64,000 nt of DNA from Cytobacillus sp. FSL H8-0458 (GTDB lineage Bacteria; Bacillota; Bacilli; Bacillales; Cytobacillaceae): contig NZ_JBBOBR010000001.1 in assembly GCF_038002165.1 (NCBI RefSeq), positions 2,108,001 through 2,172,000 on the forward strand, written 5' to 3'. The translations under genes and the position numbers were made by a program. Every line of letters starts with the position of its first letter. The first letter of the stretch is position 1. The notes under the pieces are model-generated. The model was not told the origin of the DNA. It saw only the letters and a program-made list of their open reading frames with translations, and searched no databases. Below are positions 53,299-62,673 of the stretch, in pieces.

Positions 53299-54984
53299 TT
53301 ATTTTTTCAAACGATATACTCTAGCTTCATATGGCTTGAGTGTCAGATTATCAATTTCTTCATTTTCATCTGCAGTCAAGTTGGATATCAGAAGTTCCTT
53401 AGACGAATAAAGGACATGCCCCGGCAGCTTAAAGTCAGGTGTTCCATCACTGAAGTTGCAGATCACAAGCAGCTGGTCATCACCCAGAGTTCGTATAAAA
53501 GCAAAGATCTGCTCATCCTCTTCCATTATTAGATCGAATGTTCCATATACAATCACTTCATTTTGCTTTCTAAGCTGAATCAGCTTCTTATAGAAATAGT
53601 AGATAGAGTCTTCGTCTTTTAAAACTGCTTCTGCATTAATCTTCTCGTAATTCGGGTTCACATTGATCCAAGGGTTTCCGTCTGTAAAGCCTGCATTCGG
53701 GCTGGCATCCCACTGAACAGGCGTTCTCGCATTATCCCGGCCTCTCTCATGAATGCCTTTAAAGATTTCATCATGTGTTAAAGAATCCGGTGTAAGATCA
53801 CGGTATGCATTCAATGTTTCGATATCACGGTAATCATTGATATCATTGAACTTAACATTTGTCATGCCGATTTCCTCGCCCTGGTAAATATAAGGCGTCC
53901 CCTGCATCATATGAAGGCAAGCCGCAATCATCTTACCAGAAGTTATGCGGTATTCTTCTGAATCATTTCCCCATCTGGAGATGGCGCGGGGCTGGTCATG
54001 GTTGCTCCAGTACAAACTGTTCCATCCATCTTCTTCAAGGCCCTTTTGCCACTTGTTGAAGATCTCTTTCAAATCAGTCAATTTCCAGGGGCGGGGATCC
54101 CATTTGCCGTATTGTCCATCCCCAAGACCCACATGTTCAAAATGAAATACCATATTTAATTCATTTCTGTCCCGGCCGGTGTAGAGTTTGCCTTCATCAA
54201 CTGTTACACCAGGCATCTCGCCTACCGTAATGGTATCATACGGGCTAAGAGCTTCTTTGTTCATTTCCTGCAGGAACTCATGAATTCTTGGACCGTTCAT
54301 ATAATACTTGCTTCCGTCCCCATATTTGTGTCCTTCCCGGATCTCCCCCTGAGGATAGCTGGTATCTTTTGAAATGAAATTGACGACATCCATACGGAAT
54401 CCATCAATGCCTTTATCCAGCCAGAAGCGCATCATTTCATACACTTCATTTCGCAGAACAGGATTTTCCCAGTTCAAGTCAGGCTGCTTTTTGCTGAACA
54501 GATGCAGGTAATATTCGCCGGTTTGTTCATCATATTCCCATACACTTCCGCCAAACGCTGCTCCCCAGTTAGTAGGAGGCTCGCCATTGTCCGTCTTTTT
54601 CCAGATATAATAATCCCGAAGTGGATTATTTTTAGATTTTCGCGATTCCTGGAACCATTGATGTTCATCACTTGAATGGTTAACAACGAGGTCCATCATG
54701 ATTTTGATGCCGTGTTCATGAGCTTTTGCCAGCATGCCGTCAAAGTCTTCCATAGTTCCGAACTCATCCATGATATTACGGTAATCTGAGATGTCATAGC
54801 CATTATCATCATTAGGCGACTTGTAAACGGGGGATAGCCAGATGACATCGATCCCCAATTCGGCTAAGTATGGAATTTTTTCAGTGATTCCACTGATATC
54901 GCCAATCCCGTCCCCATTTGAATCATTGAAGCTTCTTGGGTAGATTTGATAAATAACGCTTTCTTTCCACCATGTTTTGTTCAA
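53299..54984 (-). CDS. alpha-glucosidase, GH13 oligo-1,6-glucosidase (MalL) type (copy 1)
   Basis: A GH13 glucosidase of about 561 residues starting MNKTWWKESVIYQIYPRSF. Region I is DLVVNHSSD, II GFRMDVVNF (nucleophile Asp), III VGEMPG (acid/base Glu), IV WSNHDQPR (Asp). It hydrolyses isomaltose, sucrose or maltose-type sugars taken up by the adjacent transporter. I place the start at a TTG at 54984 (nine bases after GGAG); the TTG at 54993 would touch the ribosome site. It lies 34 bases after the permease gene, in the same operon. Confidence 0.93.
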   Translation of the reverse strand: MNKTWWKESVIYQIYPRSFNDSNGDGIGDISGITEKIPYLAELGIDVIWLSPVYKSPNDDNGYDISDYRNIMDEFGTMEDFDGMLAKAHEHGIKIMMDLVVNHSSDEHQWFQESRKSKNNPLRDYYIWKKTDNGEPPTNWGAAFGGSVWEYDEQTGEYYLHLFSKKQPDLNWENPVLRNEVYEMMRFWLDKGIDGFRMDVVNFISKDTSYPQGEIREGHKYGDGSKYYMNGPRIHEFLQEMNKEALSPYDTITVGEMPGVTVDEGKLYTGRDRNELNMVFHFEHVGLGDGQYGKWDPRPWKLTDLKEIFNKWQKGLEEDGWNSLYWSNHDQPRAISRWGNDSEEYRITSGKMIAACLHMMQGTPYIYQGEEIGMTNVKFNDINDYRDIETLNAYRDLTPDSLTHDEIFKGIHERGRDNARTPVQWDASPNAGFTDGNPWINVNPNYEKINAEAVLKDEDSIYYFYKKLIQLRKQNEVIVYGTFDLIMEEDEQIFAFIRTLGDDQLLVICNFSDGTPDFKLPGHVLYSSKELLISNLTADENEEIDNLTLKPYEARVYRLKK

Positions 54985-55018
54985 TTTATACAACTCCGAT
55001 CAAAGAAAAATTTCATCT

Positions 55019-55840
55019 TTATTTTATTGAACCCTTCATTACACCGCTTATGATCCATTTTTGAGCAAAGATGTACACAATAATCATTGGCGCAAGTGCC
55101 ATTAAATAGGAGGCAAATGCAAGATTATAATCTGTGCTGAATTGGCCCTGGAAAATGTACTGCACCAGCGGAAGTGTGGCCATTTCCCGGTCGCTGAGCA
55201 GGACAAGCGGAAGCATAAAGTCATTCCATGCACCAAGGCTCGTAATGATTGCGACGGTTGCATTCATTGGTGCCAGGAGCGGGAAGATGACTTTCCAGAA
55301 AACACCCCATGTGGTTGCTCCGTCCATGATAGCCGCTTCTTCCAGTTCAACCGGAATGGCGCGGATGTAGCCAATATAGATAAACACATTGAAAGAAAGG
55401 TTGAAAACGATATACAAAATGATTAATCCAACCAGGTTATCCATTCCCCATGCACTGGTCTGTTTGACAAGCGGCAGCATGATGATTGGAAAAGGAATAA
55501 ACATCGCACTTAAAAAATAGAAGTATAGGAACTTATAAAACTTCTTATGAAGATTTCTGGCGATGGCATAAGATACAAGCGAGTTTGTTAACACAGTAAA
55601 AATAACAACAAATATTGTAACAAATGCACTATTTTTAAACGCATTAAAGAAATTAGTCATTTCGATGGCCTGTGCAAAGTTGTCAAACGACCATGATTTA
55701 GGAAGAGCCAGTAAGTTCCCTGCCATTTCAGGCGGTGTTTTAAACGCAATGGTAATGGTTAGATACAGTGGAAAAAGAATGAGCAATGAGCCTAAGATTA
55801 ATAGAGTGGTCACAAGCCAGCTCGTTTTTTTGCGATTCAT
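55019..55840 (-). CDS. sugar ABC transporter permease (MalG/YcjP type)
   Basis: A 273-residue CUT1-family inner-membrane permease with six helices. The EAA loop, which contacts the ATPase, is IPVELEEAAIMDGATTWGVF. It overlaps the preceding permease by one base (TAATG), so the two are coupled. It works with the MalF-type partner and the binding protein. The ATPase is not in the cluster; Bacillus CUT1 systems share MsmX, which should be elsewhere in the genome. Confidence 0.94.
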   Translation of the reverse strand: MNRKKTSWLVTTLLILGSLLILFPLYLTITIAFKTPPEMAGNLLALPKSWSFDNFAQAIEMTNFFNAFKNSAFVTIFVVIFTVLTNSLVSYAIARNLHKKFYKFLYFYFLSAMFIPFPIIMLPLVKQTSAWGMDNLVGLIILYIVFNLSFNVFIYIGYIRAIPVELEEAAIMDGATTWGVFWKVIFPLLAPMNATVAIITSLGAWNDFMLPLVLLSDREMATLPLVQYIFQGQFSTDYNLAFASYLMALAPMIIVYIFAQKWIISGVMKGSIK

Positions 55841-56703
55841 TAGTTTTCCACCTCTCTTTTATTTAAGAATTTCAGCTGTATAACAGAAAAGACGATGATG
55901 ACAATGAAGTATATGACCGCATTGGCTGATTGATAGGCAAACTCGCCGCCTTCAAATCCTCCCCGGTAAATAAGCAGGGATATCGATTCGGTTGACTTTC
56001 CCGGGCCTCCGCCAGTCAGGGCAACGATCTGATCGAACACCATCAGAAAGTTCTTCAAAGATAGCACCATATTAATGGTGAAAAATGGCGCGATGAGCGG
56101 AAACGTAATTTTCAAGAACTTTGTCCAGACACCGGCACCATCAATGCTGGCTGCTTCATATAAATCCTCTGAAATTGTTACAAGCCCTGCAAGATACAAA
56201 ATCGTATTAAAGGACACAGCCTGCCAAACGGCCACGATGACAATGCCGATCCAGGCAACGTCCGGGTTTCCAAGAATATTGCGGGTCAAAAATTCCCATC
56301 CGAATGCATCGCCGATCTGCGGCAGGAAATGAGCAAAAATAAAATTAAAGATAAAACCAACAATCAAAATACTCAAAATGTAAGGCAGGAAGTAGATTGC
56401 CCTAAGCGTTTTGTGAAACTTTATCTTCGAATTAAGGCCGATGGCCACAAGAAGACTTATGATATTGACCAAAATGGTCGCAACAATGGCAAATTTAAAA
56501 GTAAATAAGTAGGCATCCCCTGCCCGTTCATCTTTGAAAACGTTTAAGTAATTTTTTAACCCAACGAAATTCCAATCTCCATACCCTTTCCAATCTGTAA
56601 AGCTGTAAAAAATCCCCTGCAAAGCGGGAAAGCTGTGGAAAATAAAGAAAAGAAGGAAAGCGGGTAAGGTAATGATGAGAAACACACTGTTTTTCTTTTT
56701 CAT
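55840..56703 (-). CDS. sugar ABC transporter permease (MalF/LacF type)
   Basis: A 287-residue CUT1 permease with six membrane helices. The EAA loop is ISEDLYEAASIDGAGVWTKF, followed by TFPLIAPFFTINMV. AAGGAG lies eight bases before the ATG. It is separated from the binding-protein gene by a stable stem-loop (56727-56750), which probably lets the binding protein be made in larger amount. It forms the channel with the MalG-type subunit. Confidence 0.94.
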   Translation of the reverse strand: MKKKNSVFLIITLPAFLLFFIFHSFPALQGIFYSFTDWKGYGDWNFVGLKNYLNVFKDERAGDAYLFTFKFAIVATILVNIISLLVAIGLNSKIKFHKTLRAIYFLPYILSILIVGFIFNFIFAHFLPQIGDAFGWEFLTRNILGNPDVAWIGIVIVAVWQAVSFNTILYLAGLVTISEDLYEAASIDGAGVWTKFLKITFPLIAPFFTINMVLSLKNFLMVFDQIVALTGGGPGKSTESISLLIYRGGFEGGEFAYQSANAVIYFIVIIVFSVIQLKFLNKREVEN

Positions 56704-56726
56704 TGTGACAACTCCTTTTTAGAAAG

Positions 56727-56750
56727 CCAGGAAATCATGAGATTTCCTGG
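56727..56750. other. mRNA-stabilising stem-loop between binding protein and permease genes
   Basis: CCAGGAAATC / GATTTCCTGG perfect ten-base stem with a four-base loop, placed just after the binding-protein stop. On the minus strand no T-tract follows, so it is not a full terminator; it more likely protects the 3' end of the binding-protein message. Confidence 0.7.
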
Positions 56751-56760
56751 CCCGATGCCT

Positions 56761-57993
56761 TTATCGGTTTTGAACTTTTTCCCACTCGCTGTCCATTTTC
56801 TTCAGGAATTTTTCTTTATCTTTCTTGATCAGGAATTCCTGAACAAGGTTTTCGGCTCCCATGCCTGCAGGGTAATAGTGATCAGGGAAGCTTGTGATGG
56901 TGCCATTTTCAAAGTTAGCTTTGATTCCTTCAAACACCGGATCTTCCTGATACACTCCTTCAATGGCTGAGAAAGCTTTCTGCTCTTCAATATACTTTTC
57001 AGCTGTATCTTTATTCATCATGAATTCAGCAAATTTCATCGCTTCTTCTTTATGCTCAGTATCATTGCTGACTGCTAAAAGAACATCTACACCAGAAACA
57101 AGTTTATTTTGTGCAGGATCGTTTGTTACAGGCATTGGAAATACTCCAAGTTCCATGTCAGGATTTGCTTTAAGAATTTCAGGGATTGCCCAGTTGCCCT
57201 GCAGGTAGAAAACAGATTTGCCAGCAGCAAATGCATTGTTTCCATCCCCGTAAGCGACACCCATATTGTCTTTGTGGCCATACTGAACTAATGTAGCCAT
57301 CTTGTCTGCAACTTCATCGTATTTATCGGTGAATGAAGTTTCCCCTGCGTTTTTCTTTTCAGCAAAGTCTTCACCCGCTACATTAGCGCCAAGTGAGTTC
57401 CATGCAATCATGCCTGTCCAGGCATCTTTTAATGTGAAGTAGATTGGAATGTCACCGGCAGCTTTAACCTTTTCAAGGCTGGCAATGAATTCATCCCAGG
57501 TAGTTGGGACCTCAAGGCCATGTTCTTCAAACTTCGCTTTGTTGTAGATCACGGCATTTGCATTTGTAGCATACGGAAGACCGAAAGTGCCTTCTTCTTC
57601 AGGTCCAACCAGACGATTGATCATATCGATATAGGATGGCTGAACAGTTTTAGCTAAATCTGTCCCTGAAAAATCCTCTAGAACTCCTGCACGGCCAAGC
57701 TCGCCGTATGTAGCATTACCAGCGATAGACATGATGTCGGGAAGATCGTTTTTAGTCAGACGTGTTTTCAAAACTGTTTCTGCTTCCGGCGGTGCATCCA
57801 ATTTGATCTTTATATCCGGATTTTTCGCTTCAAATTCCTTAATCAATTCTTTGTATGTTTCAATGCTTTCTGACTTATTTGAGAAGAGCTCAAGCGTTAC
57901 TTTTCCGTCATCTGCTCCATCAGATGAACATCCAGCCAATAAAGAAGCTCCTAAAGTTAATGCCATTACACCTGCGGTCATTTTTTTGATCAT
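56761..57993 (-). CDS. sugar ABC transporter substrate-binding lipoprotein
   Basis: A 410-residue extracellular binding protein. The signal peptide ends in the lipobox LLAGCSSDG. The family-1 pattern is clear: ETYKELIKEFEAKNPDIKI, PDIMSIAGNATYGELGRAG, GLPYATNANAVIYNKAKFEE, PTTWDEFIASLEKVKAAG, AAGKSVFYLQGNWAIPE. Given the operon's alpha-glucosidases, the ligand is probably an alpha-glucoside such as isomaltose, maltose or sucrose. The ribosome site is GGGGGA. A LacI-type operator lies 29 bases upstream. Confidence 0.94.
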   Translation of the reverse strand: MIKKMTAGVMALTLGASLLAGCSSDGADDGKVTLELFSNKSESIETYKELIKEFEAKNPDIKIKLDAPPEAETVLKTRLTKNDLPDIMSIAGNATYGELGRAGVLEDFSGTDLAKTVQPSYIDMINRLVGPEEEGTFGLPYATNANAVIYNKAKFEEHGLEVPTTWDEFIASLEKVKAAGDIPIYFTLKDAWTGMIAWNSLGANVAGEDFAEKKNAGETSFTDKYDEVADKMATLVQYGHKDNMGVAYGDGNNAFAAGKSVFYLQGNWAIPEILKANPDMELGVFPMPVTNDPAQNKLVSGVDVLLAVSNDTEHKEEAMKFAEFMMNKDTAEKYIEEQKAFSAIEGVYQEDPVFEGIKANFENGTITSFPDHYYPAGMGAENLVQEFLIKKDKEKFLKKMDSEWEKVQNR

Positions 57994-58021
57994 GATATAT
58001 CCCCCTATTTGATTTTATAGT

Positions 58022-58049
58022 TTAATTACGTAAACGTTTACGTAATTAA
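58022..58049. promoter_or_regulatory. LacI-type operator O1, 28-bp perfect palindrome
   Basis: A perfect palindrome centred on 58035/58036 with the half-site TTAATTACGTAAAC and core TACGTAAACGTTTACGTA. It sits just upstream of a TATAAA -10 of the binding-protein gene, covering the -35 position. The LacI-family regulator next door is the obvious ligand. Confidence 0.9.
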
Positions 58050-58068
58050 CCTTAGAAAAAGAGAGTTA

Positions 58069-59076
58069 TTATTTTCTCTCTTTCACACTCATTCTTTCAA
58101 TGATTTTATGCGGCATTATCCGGCTTTCCGGAGTTTTGCCTGTTTCTAAAATGGAAAAAAGCATTTCTGCAGCAGCTTCGCCCATTTTTGAGAGAGGCTG
58201 CCCTACTGTTGTTAAGGGCGGGATGGACATTTCAGCAAGATTCAAGTTATCATACCCAATAACAGAAATTTCGTCTGGGACCCTTATTCCCATCTGATAA
58301 GCTGCTGATAAAGCACCTATAGCCATTTCATCACTTGCTGCGAATATTGCCGTTACATCCGGAAACTGCTTGATAAGACTTTTCAAGCCCTCAACCCCAT
58401 CAGGAAATGTAAACCCCCTGCTGAACACAATATTTTCAGTTCCCAGCGGTATGTTATTGTCGGTCAAAGCTTTCTTAAATCCTTCAATCCTGGGAATCCC
58501 CGCGATGATATCATCCTTGTTACCGCTTATCATCCCAATTCTGGAATGACCCTTGTCGATTAAATGCTTAGCTGCTGCATATGCTGCATGAAAATCGTTA
58601 ACTTTTACATAAGACACCGGGTACGCATAGGACTCTGTCGAAAGCAGAATCATCGGCATACTGGTTTTAGTTACAAATTGATAATATTCATCCTTTAAAA
58701 TTTCACTTGCGAAAATGATTCCGTCTACTCTTTTTTCGATAAGCAGCTGGAGATATTTCATCGTTTTTTCGCCATTTGATTCTGTATGACAGACAATCAC
58801 ACTGGAACCGTTATCATTTGCGGCCTTTTCAATGCCATCCAGCAGATCGGTAACAAGTGAGCTCGATAGCTTTGGGAAAAGCACTCCAATAGTATGGGTT
58901 CTCTTATTAATTAATCCCCTTGCCACCGCATTAGGCTGATAGCCCAGTTCTTCAATCACCTTAAGAACCTTGAATTTTGTTTTTTCCGAATAACCTCCCT
59001 GGCCATTTAAAATCCTGGAGACTGTTGCAATAGAGACATTTGCCTTTTTGGCAACATCTTTGATGGTATAGGACAT
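58069..59076 (-). CDS. LacI-family transcriptional regulator of the alpha-glucoside operon
   Basis: A 335-residue repressor. The N-terminal helix-turn-helix and hinge are MSYTIKDVAKKANVSIATVS and GYQPNAVARGLINKRTHTIGV, followed by a periplasmic-binding-protein-like effector domain (GIPRIEGFKKALTDN, AIFAASDEMAIGAL, ISVIGYDNLNLAEMSIPPLT). It represses the transporter operon and probably itself, as operators lie both before it (O2, 59110-59129) and after it (O1, 58022-58049). The inducer is unknown. AGGTGGGAT precedes the ATG. Confidence 0.94.
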   Translation of the reverse strand: MSYTIKDVAKKANVSIATVSRILNGQGGYSEKTKFKVLKVIEELGYQPNAVARGLINKRTHTIGVLFPKLSSSLVTDLLDGIEKAANDNGSSVIVCHTESNGEKTMKYLQLLIEKRVDGIIFASEILKDEYYQFVTKTSMPMILLSTESYAYPVSYVKVNDFHAAYAAAKHLIDKGHSRIGMISGNKDDIIAGIPRIEGFKKALTDNNIPLGTENIVFSRGFTFPDGVEGLKSLIKQFPDVTAIFAASDEMAIGALSAAYQMGIRVPDEISVIGYDNLNLAEMSIPPLTTVGQPLSKMGEAAAEMLFSILETGKTPESRIMPHKIIERMSVKERK

Positions 59077-59109
59077 ATCCCACCTGCTTTAAGTTACTGT
59101 ATTATTTTT

Positions 59110-59129
59110 GTTACGAAAACGTTTACGCT
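59110..59129. promoter_or_regulatory. LacI-type operator O2 before the regulator gene
   Basis: TTACGAAAACGTTTACGCTG, which matches O1 (TTACGTAAACGTTTACGTAA) at 16 of 20 positions with the central AAACGTTTACG intact. It lies before the regulator start and about 17 bases from a TAATAC -10, as O1 does relative to its -10, indicating autoregulation. Confidence 0.8.
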
Positions 59130-59207
59130 GTAATATTAACATGACATGTAAGCCTTTTCAATATTTTTTAATTAATTTTTTAAAATTTCTATATACATCA
59201 AATCATT

Positions 59208-59230
59208 GAAAAAGAGCCTAAAAAGGCTCT
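59208..59230 (-). terminator. terminator of the HemD-like gene
   Basis: AGAGCC / GGCTCT stem with a six-base loop and T5 on the minus strand. Confidence 0.8.
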
Positions 59231-59264
59231 GCACTGCTGCATATGATGAATATAAACATCAGTC

Positions 59265-60077
59265 CTAAATATCTTCTTCCGCATAGAAACGGGTTAATGC
59301 AATTACCGCACTGCCAATCCTTTCGACTTCCGGAAAAATGACTCTTGCAATTCCTTCTTCATGTAAAGCTTGAGCAGTTACTTTTCCAACCGATAACGCC
59401 ACAGTCTGATCTGAAAAACAGGTTTTCAATTGTTCTTCTGCATTCTTTTTCCGGGCGAAGCTGAATAAATTTCGTACTTGGGGAGTGCTTGTGAAAAATA
59501 CGGAATCGAGCTTCCCGTCGAGGATCTCAGACAGCAGCAGATTCATCACTTTTTCCTCCGGAGGAATATGGGTATATGGAAGAATTTCTTCATACTCCGC
59601 CTGGTTATCTTCCAGCCATTGTTTCAAGTGCGGTGCCGGGTCCCCGTGAAGCTGCAGAGCTACTTTCGTCCCTTTTAGAGAATGTGTTGAGAGCCCTCGA
59701 ATTAAGCCTGCCATACTGCCGTCATCGTCCCGCACTGCAGGCATGATATCATGGTTTTTCAGCATGTTGGCGGTTTTGTACCCCCTTGCTGCAATATTTG
59801 CTTTTTGCAGGCTGCTGATCAGGGCATCACTCCTATTCATTTCAAGAGCAGTTTGGTAAATGGTCTCGACACCGATTCCAGTCGTAAAAATAATCCAATC
59901 GAATCTGCACTCAGTCAGCATTTCTACATGATGCTGGAGTTTTTCATCTTTCAGCAGTACTGTTCCCTGCGAGGGCCTGCTTACTGCCGCCCCACCCTGA
60001 TTCTGCAGCAGCTTGCTTATTTCTTCTATTTTCCGTGAACCTAATAGTGCAATTTTTTTGCCGGCAAGCTTCTTCAT
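59265..60077 (-). CDS. uroporphyrinogen-III synthase (HemD)-like protein
   Basis: A 270-residue stand-alone HemD-family protein. The two-lobed fold is suggested by LAGKKIALLGSRKIEEISKL at the start, DWIIFTTGIGVETIY, the linker around VALQLHGDPAPHLKQWLEDN, VFFTSTPQVRNLFSFA and LSVGKVTAQALHEEGI. HemD closes the tetrapyrrole ring in haem and B12 synthesis. No other hem or nas genes are near, so this may be a second copy for a special pathway (sirohaem or a regulator relative). GGGGGAG precedes the ATG. Confidence 0.85.
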   Translation of the reverse strand: MKKLAGKKIALLGSRKIEEISKLLQNQGGAAVSRPSQGTVLLKDEKLQHHVEMLTECRFDWIIFTTGIGVETIYQTALEMNRSDALISSLQKANIAARGYKTANMLKNHDIMPAVRDDDGSMAGLIRGLSTHSLKGTKVALQLHGDPAPHLKQWLEDNQAEYEEILPYTHIPPEEKVMNLLLSEILDGKLDSVFFTSTPQVRNLFSFARKKNAEEQLKTCFSDQTVALSVGKVTAQALHEEGIARVIFPEVERIGSAVIALTRFYAEEDI

Positions 60078-60213
60078 TTTACTCCCCCTTGGTATATATT
60101 TCTTTATGTATCATTATAAAATATGCATTACATTAAAACAGTTTTTAAGCACTTTAATTAAGGTATATTTTAAATCTGTCCAGAGGTTTTTGTTCTAGAA
60201 TTAAAAAAATGCG

Positions 60214-60250
60214 TAAAAAACTGCCTGCAGGATCTCCCGCAGGCAGTTTT
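60214..60250 (-). terminator. terminator of the second LTA synthase gene
   Basis: AAACTGCCTGC / GCAGGCAGTTT stem with a nine- to ten-base loop, T6 on the minus strand, just past the ltaS stop. Confidence 0.9.
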
Positions 60251-60253
60251 AAT

Positions 60254-62257
60254 TTATTTATCAGCTGGTTCAGTTTCAGATGTTTCTTTAGTTTCTTCGT
60301 TCTTCTTGATTACCCCATTGTTTTCTGCTTTGTAATCGTATTTTGAACGATCAACCGGTTCGAAGTTTTCCGGTTGGTAGAAGCGGAGAAGATCTCCGTT
60401 TACCACTTTATCAGATAGCGCCAATTTCTGCTCAGCACTTTCCTGGAGTTTTTTCGCTTCTTCAAAACGGCTTTCATCCAGCAGTTCACCCGTTGTGGAA
60501 TCATAGTACTTTCCGTCAACAGATGAAATTGTTGGGCTCATGAAGTCTCCGTTACGGAACGGCACAAGGTCATCATGATTTTCTGATAATAAATCGGTGC
60601 CGAATTGCAGATACTGTTTAGTATCAATGCCAAGCAAGTGCATCAATGTTGGCATCAGATCAATCTGGCCGCCAAATTCATGATTTACTCCGCCTTCCAT
60701 GCCAGGTACACGGATGAATAGAGGAACACGCTGCAGACCGGCACTTTCGAACGGTGTAATTTCTTTTCCAAGCACTGTTTCCATTGCTTTATTATGATTT
60801 TTGGAAATTCCATAATGGTCACCATACATGACAATTACTGAGTTCTCATACAGACCGGAAGCCTTCAGCTGTTCAAAGAACTGTTTAAGCGCTTCGTCAG
60901 CATAACGGGCTGTCTGGAAGTAATTATCAACTGATTTGTCCCCTGTAGTATGGGGTTCAATTGTAGCCATCTCCTGATCCATATGATATGGATAGTGATG
61001 GGACACAGTAATGAATTTTGAATAGAACGGCTGCTTCAGAGACTCCAGATACGGCATGGATTGTTCAAAGAACGGCTTATCCATTAGACCGTAGTCAGCC
61101 ATGTTTTCAGGTTTTAGATCATAATAATCTGCATCGAAAAAGTTATCATATCCAAATGATTTATAAATTTCGTTACGGTTCCAGAAGCTTCCGGAGTTGC
61201 CGTGGAAGACTGCAGAAGTATATCCTTTATCCTTCAGAATTGCCGGAGCTGCATTGTACGTATTCATGCCTTTTGTTGTAAAGGCAGAACCCTGCGGCAG
61301 CCCATATAGGGAGTTCTCAAGGATAAACTCAGCATCTGCTGTTTTCCCTTGTGCAGTCTGATGGAAGAAGTTATCAAAATACGTTGTATTTTCTTCTTCT
61401 ATCAGCGAGTTCAGAAATGGTGTTACTTCTTCACCATGCAATTCATAATTCATTAAGAATGTCTGAATCGATTCAAGATGAAGGTAGATCACATTCATCC
61501 CTTCAGCTTTTCCAAAATACTTCGGATTCGGCTCAGCATAATTCGATTTCGTAAAGTTGATGACTTCGGTTGTATCACTGCTATCCGCCATAACTCTTTG
61601 TGCGGATGCCTTGGTGCTTTGCACTGCATCATAGATCGTATAATTGTACATGCCTAAATATTTCACAATATAGTTACGGTCAAATCCTCTTGTCAGAAGC
61701 TCCGGGCGGTCTGTTTCAGCCAGGCCCAGATTTGCAAAGGAAATGGCAAGCGACGCATAAATTAAAGCTGCTGATCTGCGGCGAGTCAAATCCTTTGTTT
61801 CGATCTTAACGGCTTTAAAAATAAGCAAGCCGGCAAGCACGATAAAATCAAGGAAGAAAAAGATATCAGTTGGCTTTAATAGTGAGCTGATGCTTCCGCT
61901 GACGTCACCGAAATTCTGTGTCTGCGTCAATGTCGGCAGTGTAATAAAATCATTAAAGAAACGGTAGTACACTGCATTTGCAAACAGCAGGAACGATAGG
62001 AAGAAATACATAACCATCAAAGCGATATATTTTCTTCTGCCTTTAAAAAAGATTGCAATTCCTAAAAACAGCAATGAAGACCCAAGCGGGTTAATGAATA
62101 AAAGGAACTGCTGCAAGGCACTTTCAATGCCTAAGTTAAATTGTGTCATTTGAGTAATATACGTTTTCATCCAGAGCAGAAATACTGCTAAAAAGAAAAA
62201 GCCTATATATTTATTCAATATATCCTGACTTTTATGAAGTAAAGTATTCAAAATCAT
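60254..62257 (-). CDS. ltaS: LTA synthase family protein (copy 2)
   Basis: A 667-residue paralogue of the protein at 3289-5256, with the same five-helix membrane part (GIESALQQFLLFINPLGSSL) and sulfatase-like outer domain. The metal ligand Glu is in YLHLESIQTF, the nucleophile Thr in AQGKTADAEF and the metal-binding Asp/His in MYGDHYG. The C-terminus is longer and Glu/Lys-rich. The ATG at 62257 follows AGGTGT; a start at 62275 is possible but less likely. It should synthesise or prime polyglycerol phosphate at the membrane, perhaps for sporulation or stress, as B. subtilis has several such copies. Confidence 0.93.
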   Translation of the reverse strand: MILNTLLHKSQDILNKYIGFFFLAVFLLWMKTYITQMTQFNLGIESALQQFLLFINPLGSSLLFLGIAIFFKGRRKYIALMVMYFFLSFLLFANAVYYRFFNDFITLPTLTQTQNFGDVSGSISSLLKPTDIFFFLDFIVLAGLLIFKAVKIETKDLTRRRSAALIYASLAISFANLGLAETDRPELLTRGFDRNYIVKYLGMYNYTIYDAVQSTKASAQRVMADSSDTTEVINFTKSNYAEPNPKYFGKAEGMNVIYLHLESIQTFLMNYELHGEEVTPFLNSLIEEENTTYFDNFFHQTAQGKTADAEFILENSLYGLPQGSAFTTKGMNTYNAAPAILKDKGYTSAVFHGNSGSFWNRNEIYKSFGYDNFFDADYYDLKPENMADYGLMDKPFFEQSMPYLESLKQPFYSKFITVSHHYPYHMDQEMATIEPHTTGDKSVDNYFQTARYADEALKQFFEQLKASGLYENSVIVMYGDHYGISKNHNKAMETVLGKEITPFESAGLQRVPLFIRVPGMEGGVNHEFGGQIDLMPTLMHLLGIDTKQYLQFGTDLLSENHDDLVPFRNGDFMSPTISSVDGKYYDSTTGELLDESRFEEAKKLQESAEQKLALSDKVVNGDLLRFYQPENFEPVDRSKYDYKAENNGVIKKNEETKETSETEPADK

Positions 62258-62275
62258 ACACCTGCCTTCTAGCAC

Positions 62276-62673
62276 ATTATTGTAACATATTTCGCTAGTA
62301 ATTTAAAAATTTAAAGTTGGCAATCAGCCTAATTATTAGTTTACCTGAAAAATATTAATAATCTATGAACAGGCAAAAAAGCACTGCACAAGAATATAAC
62401 TATACTCGCATTTTAAAAAATGTCAAGCATGTCCAGATAAACTGCTCTTTAATCACTATAAAACAGAGTGAGTGCCCTGTTCACAGCCTGAGCTGACTTT
62501 TGAACATTTAAAAATGCTGCACGTCTATATAGACGAATGAAACGCAATTTGGTTTCACTTTTTATATAAAAAACTTATGAATCTATGATTTTCCAGGGAA
62601 GGAGAAAAAATCAGACAACAGCCAATATATATGAAGAATGGTAAACAATTATACATAAAGGCAGAATTTTTTC
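62276..62673. other. gap of about 400 bases upstream of the second ltaS
   Basis: AT-rich sequence with no gene and no clear regulatory motif. It holds the minus-strand promoter of ltaS and the upstream part of the decayed + strand gene. Confidence 0.4.
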
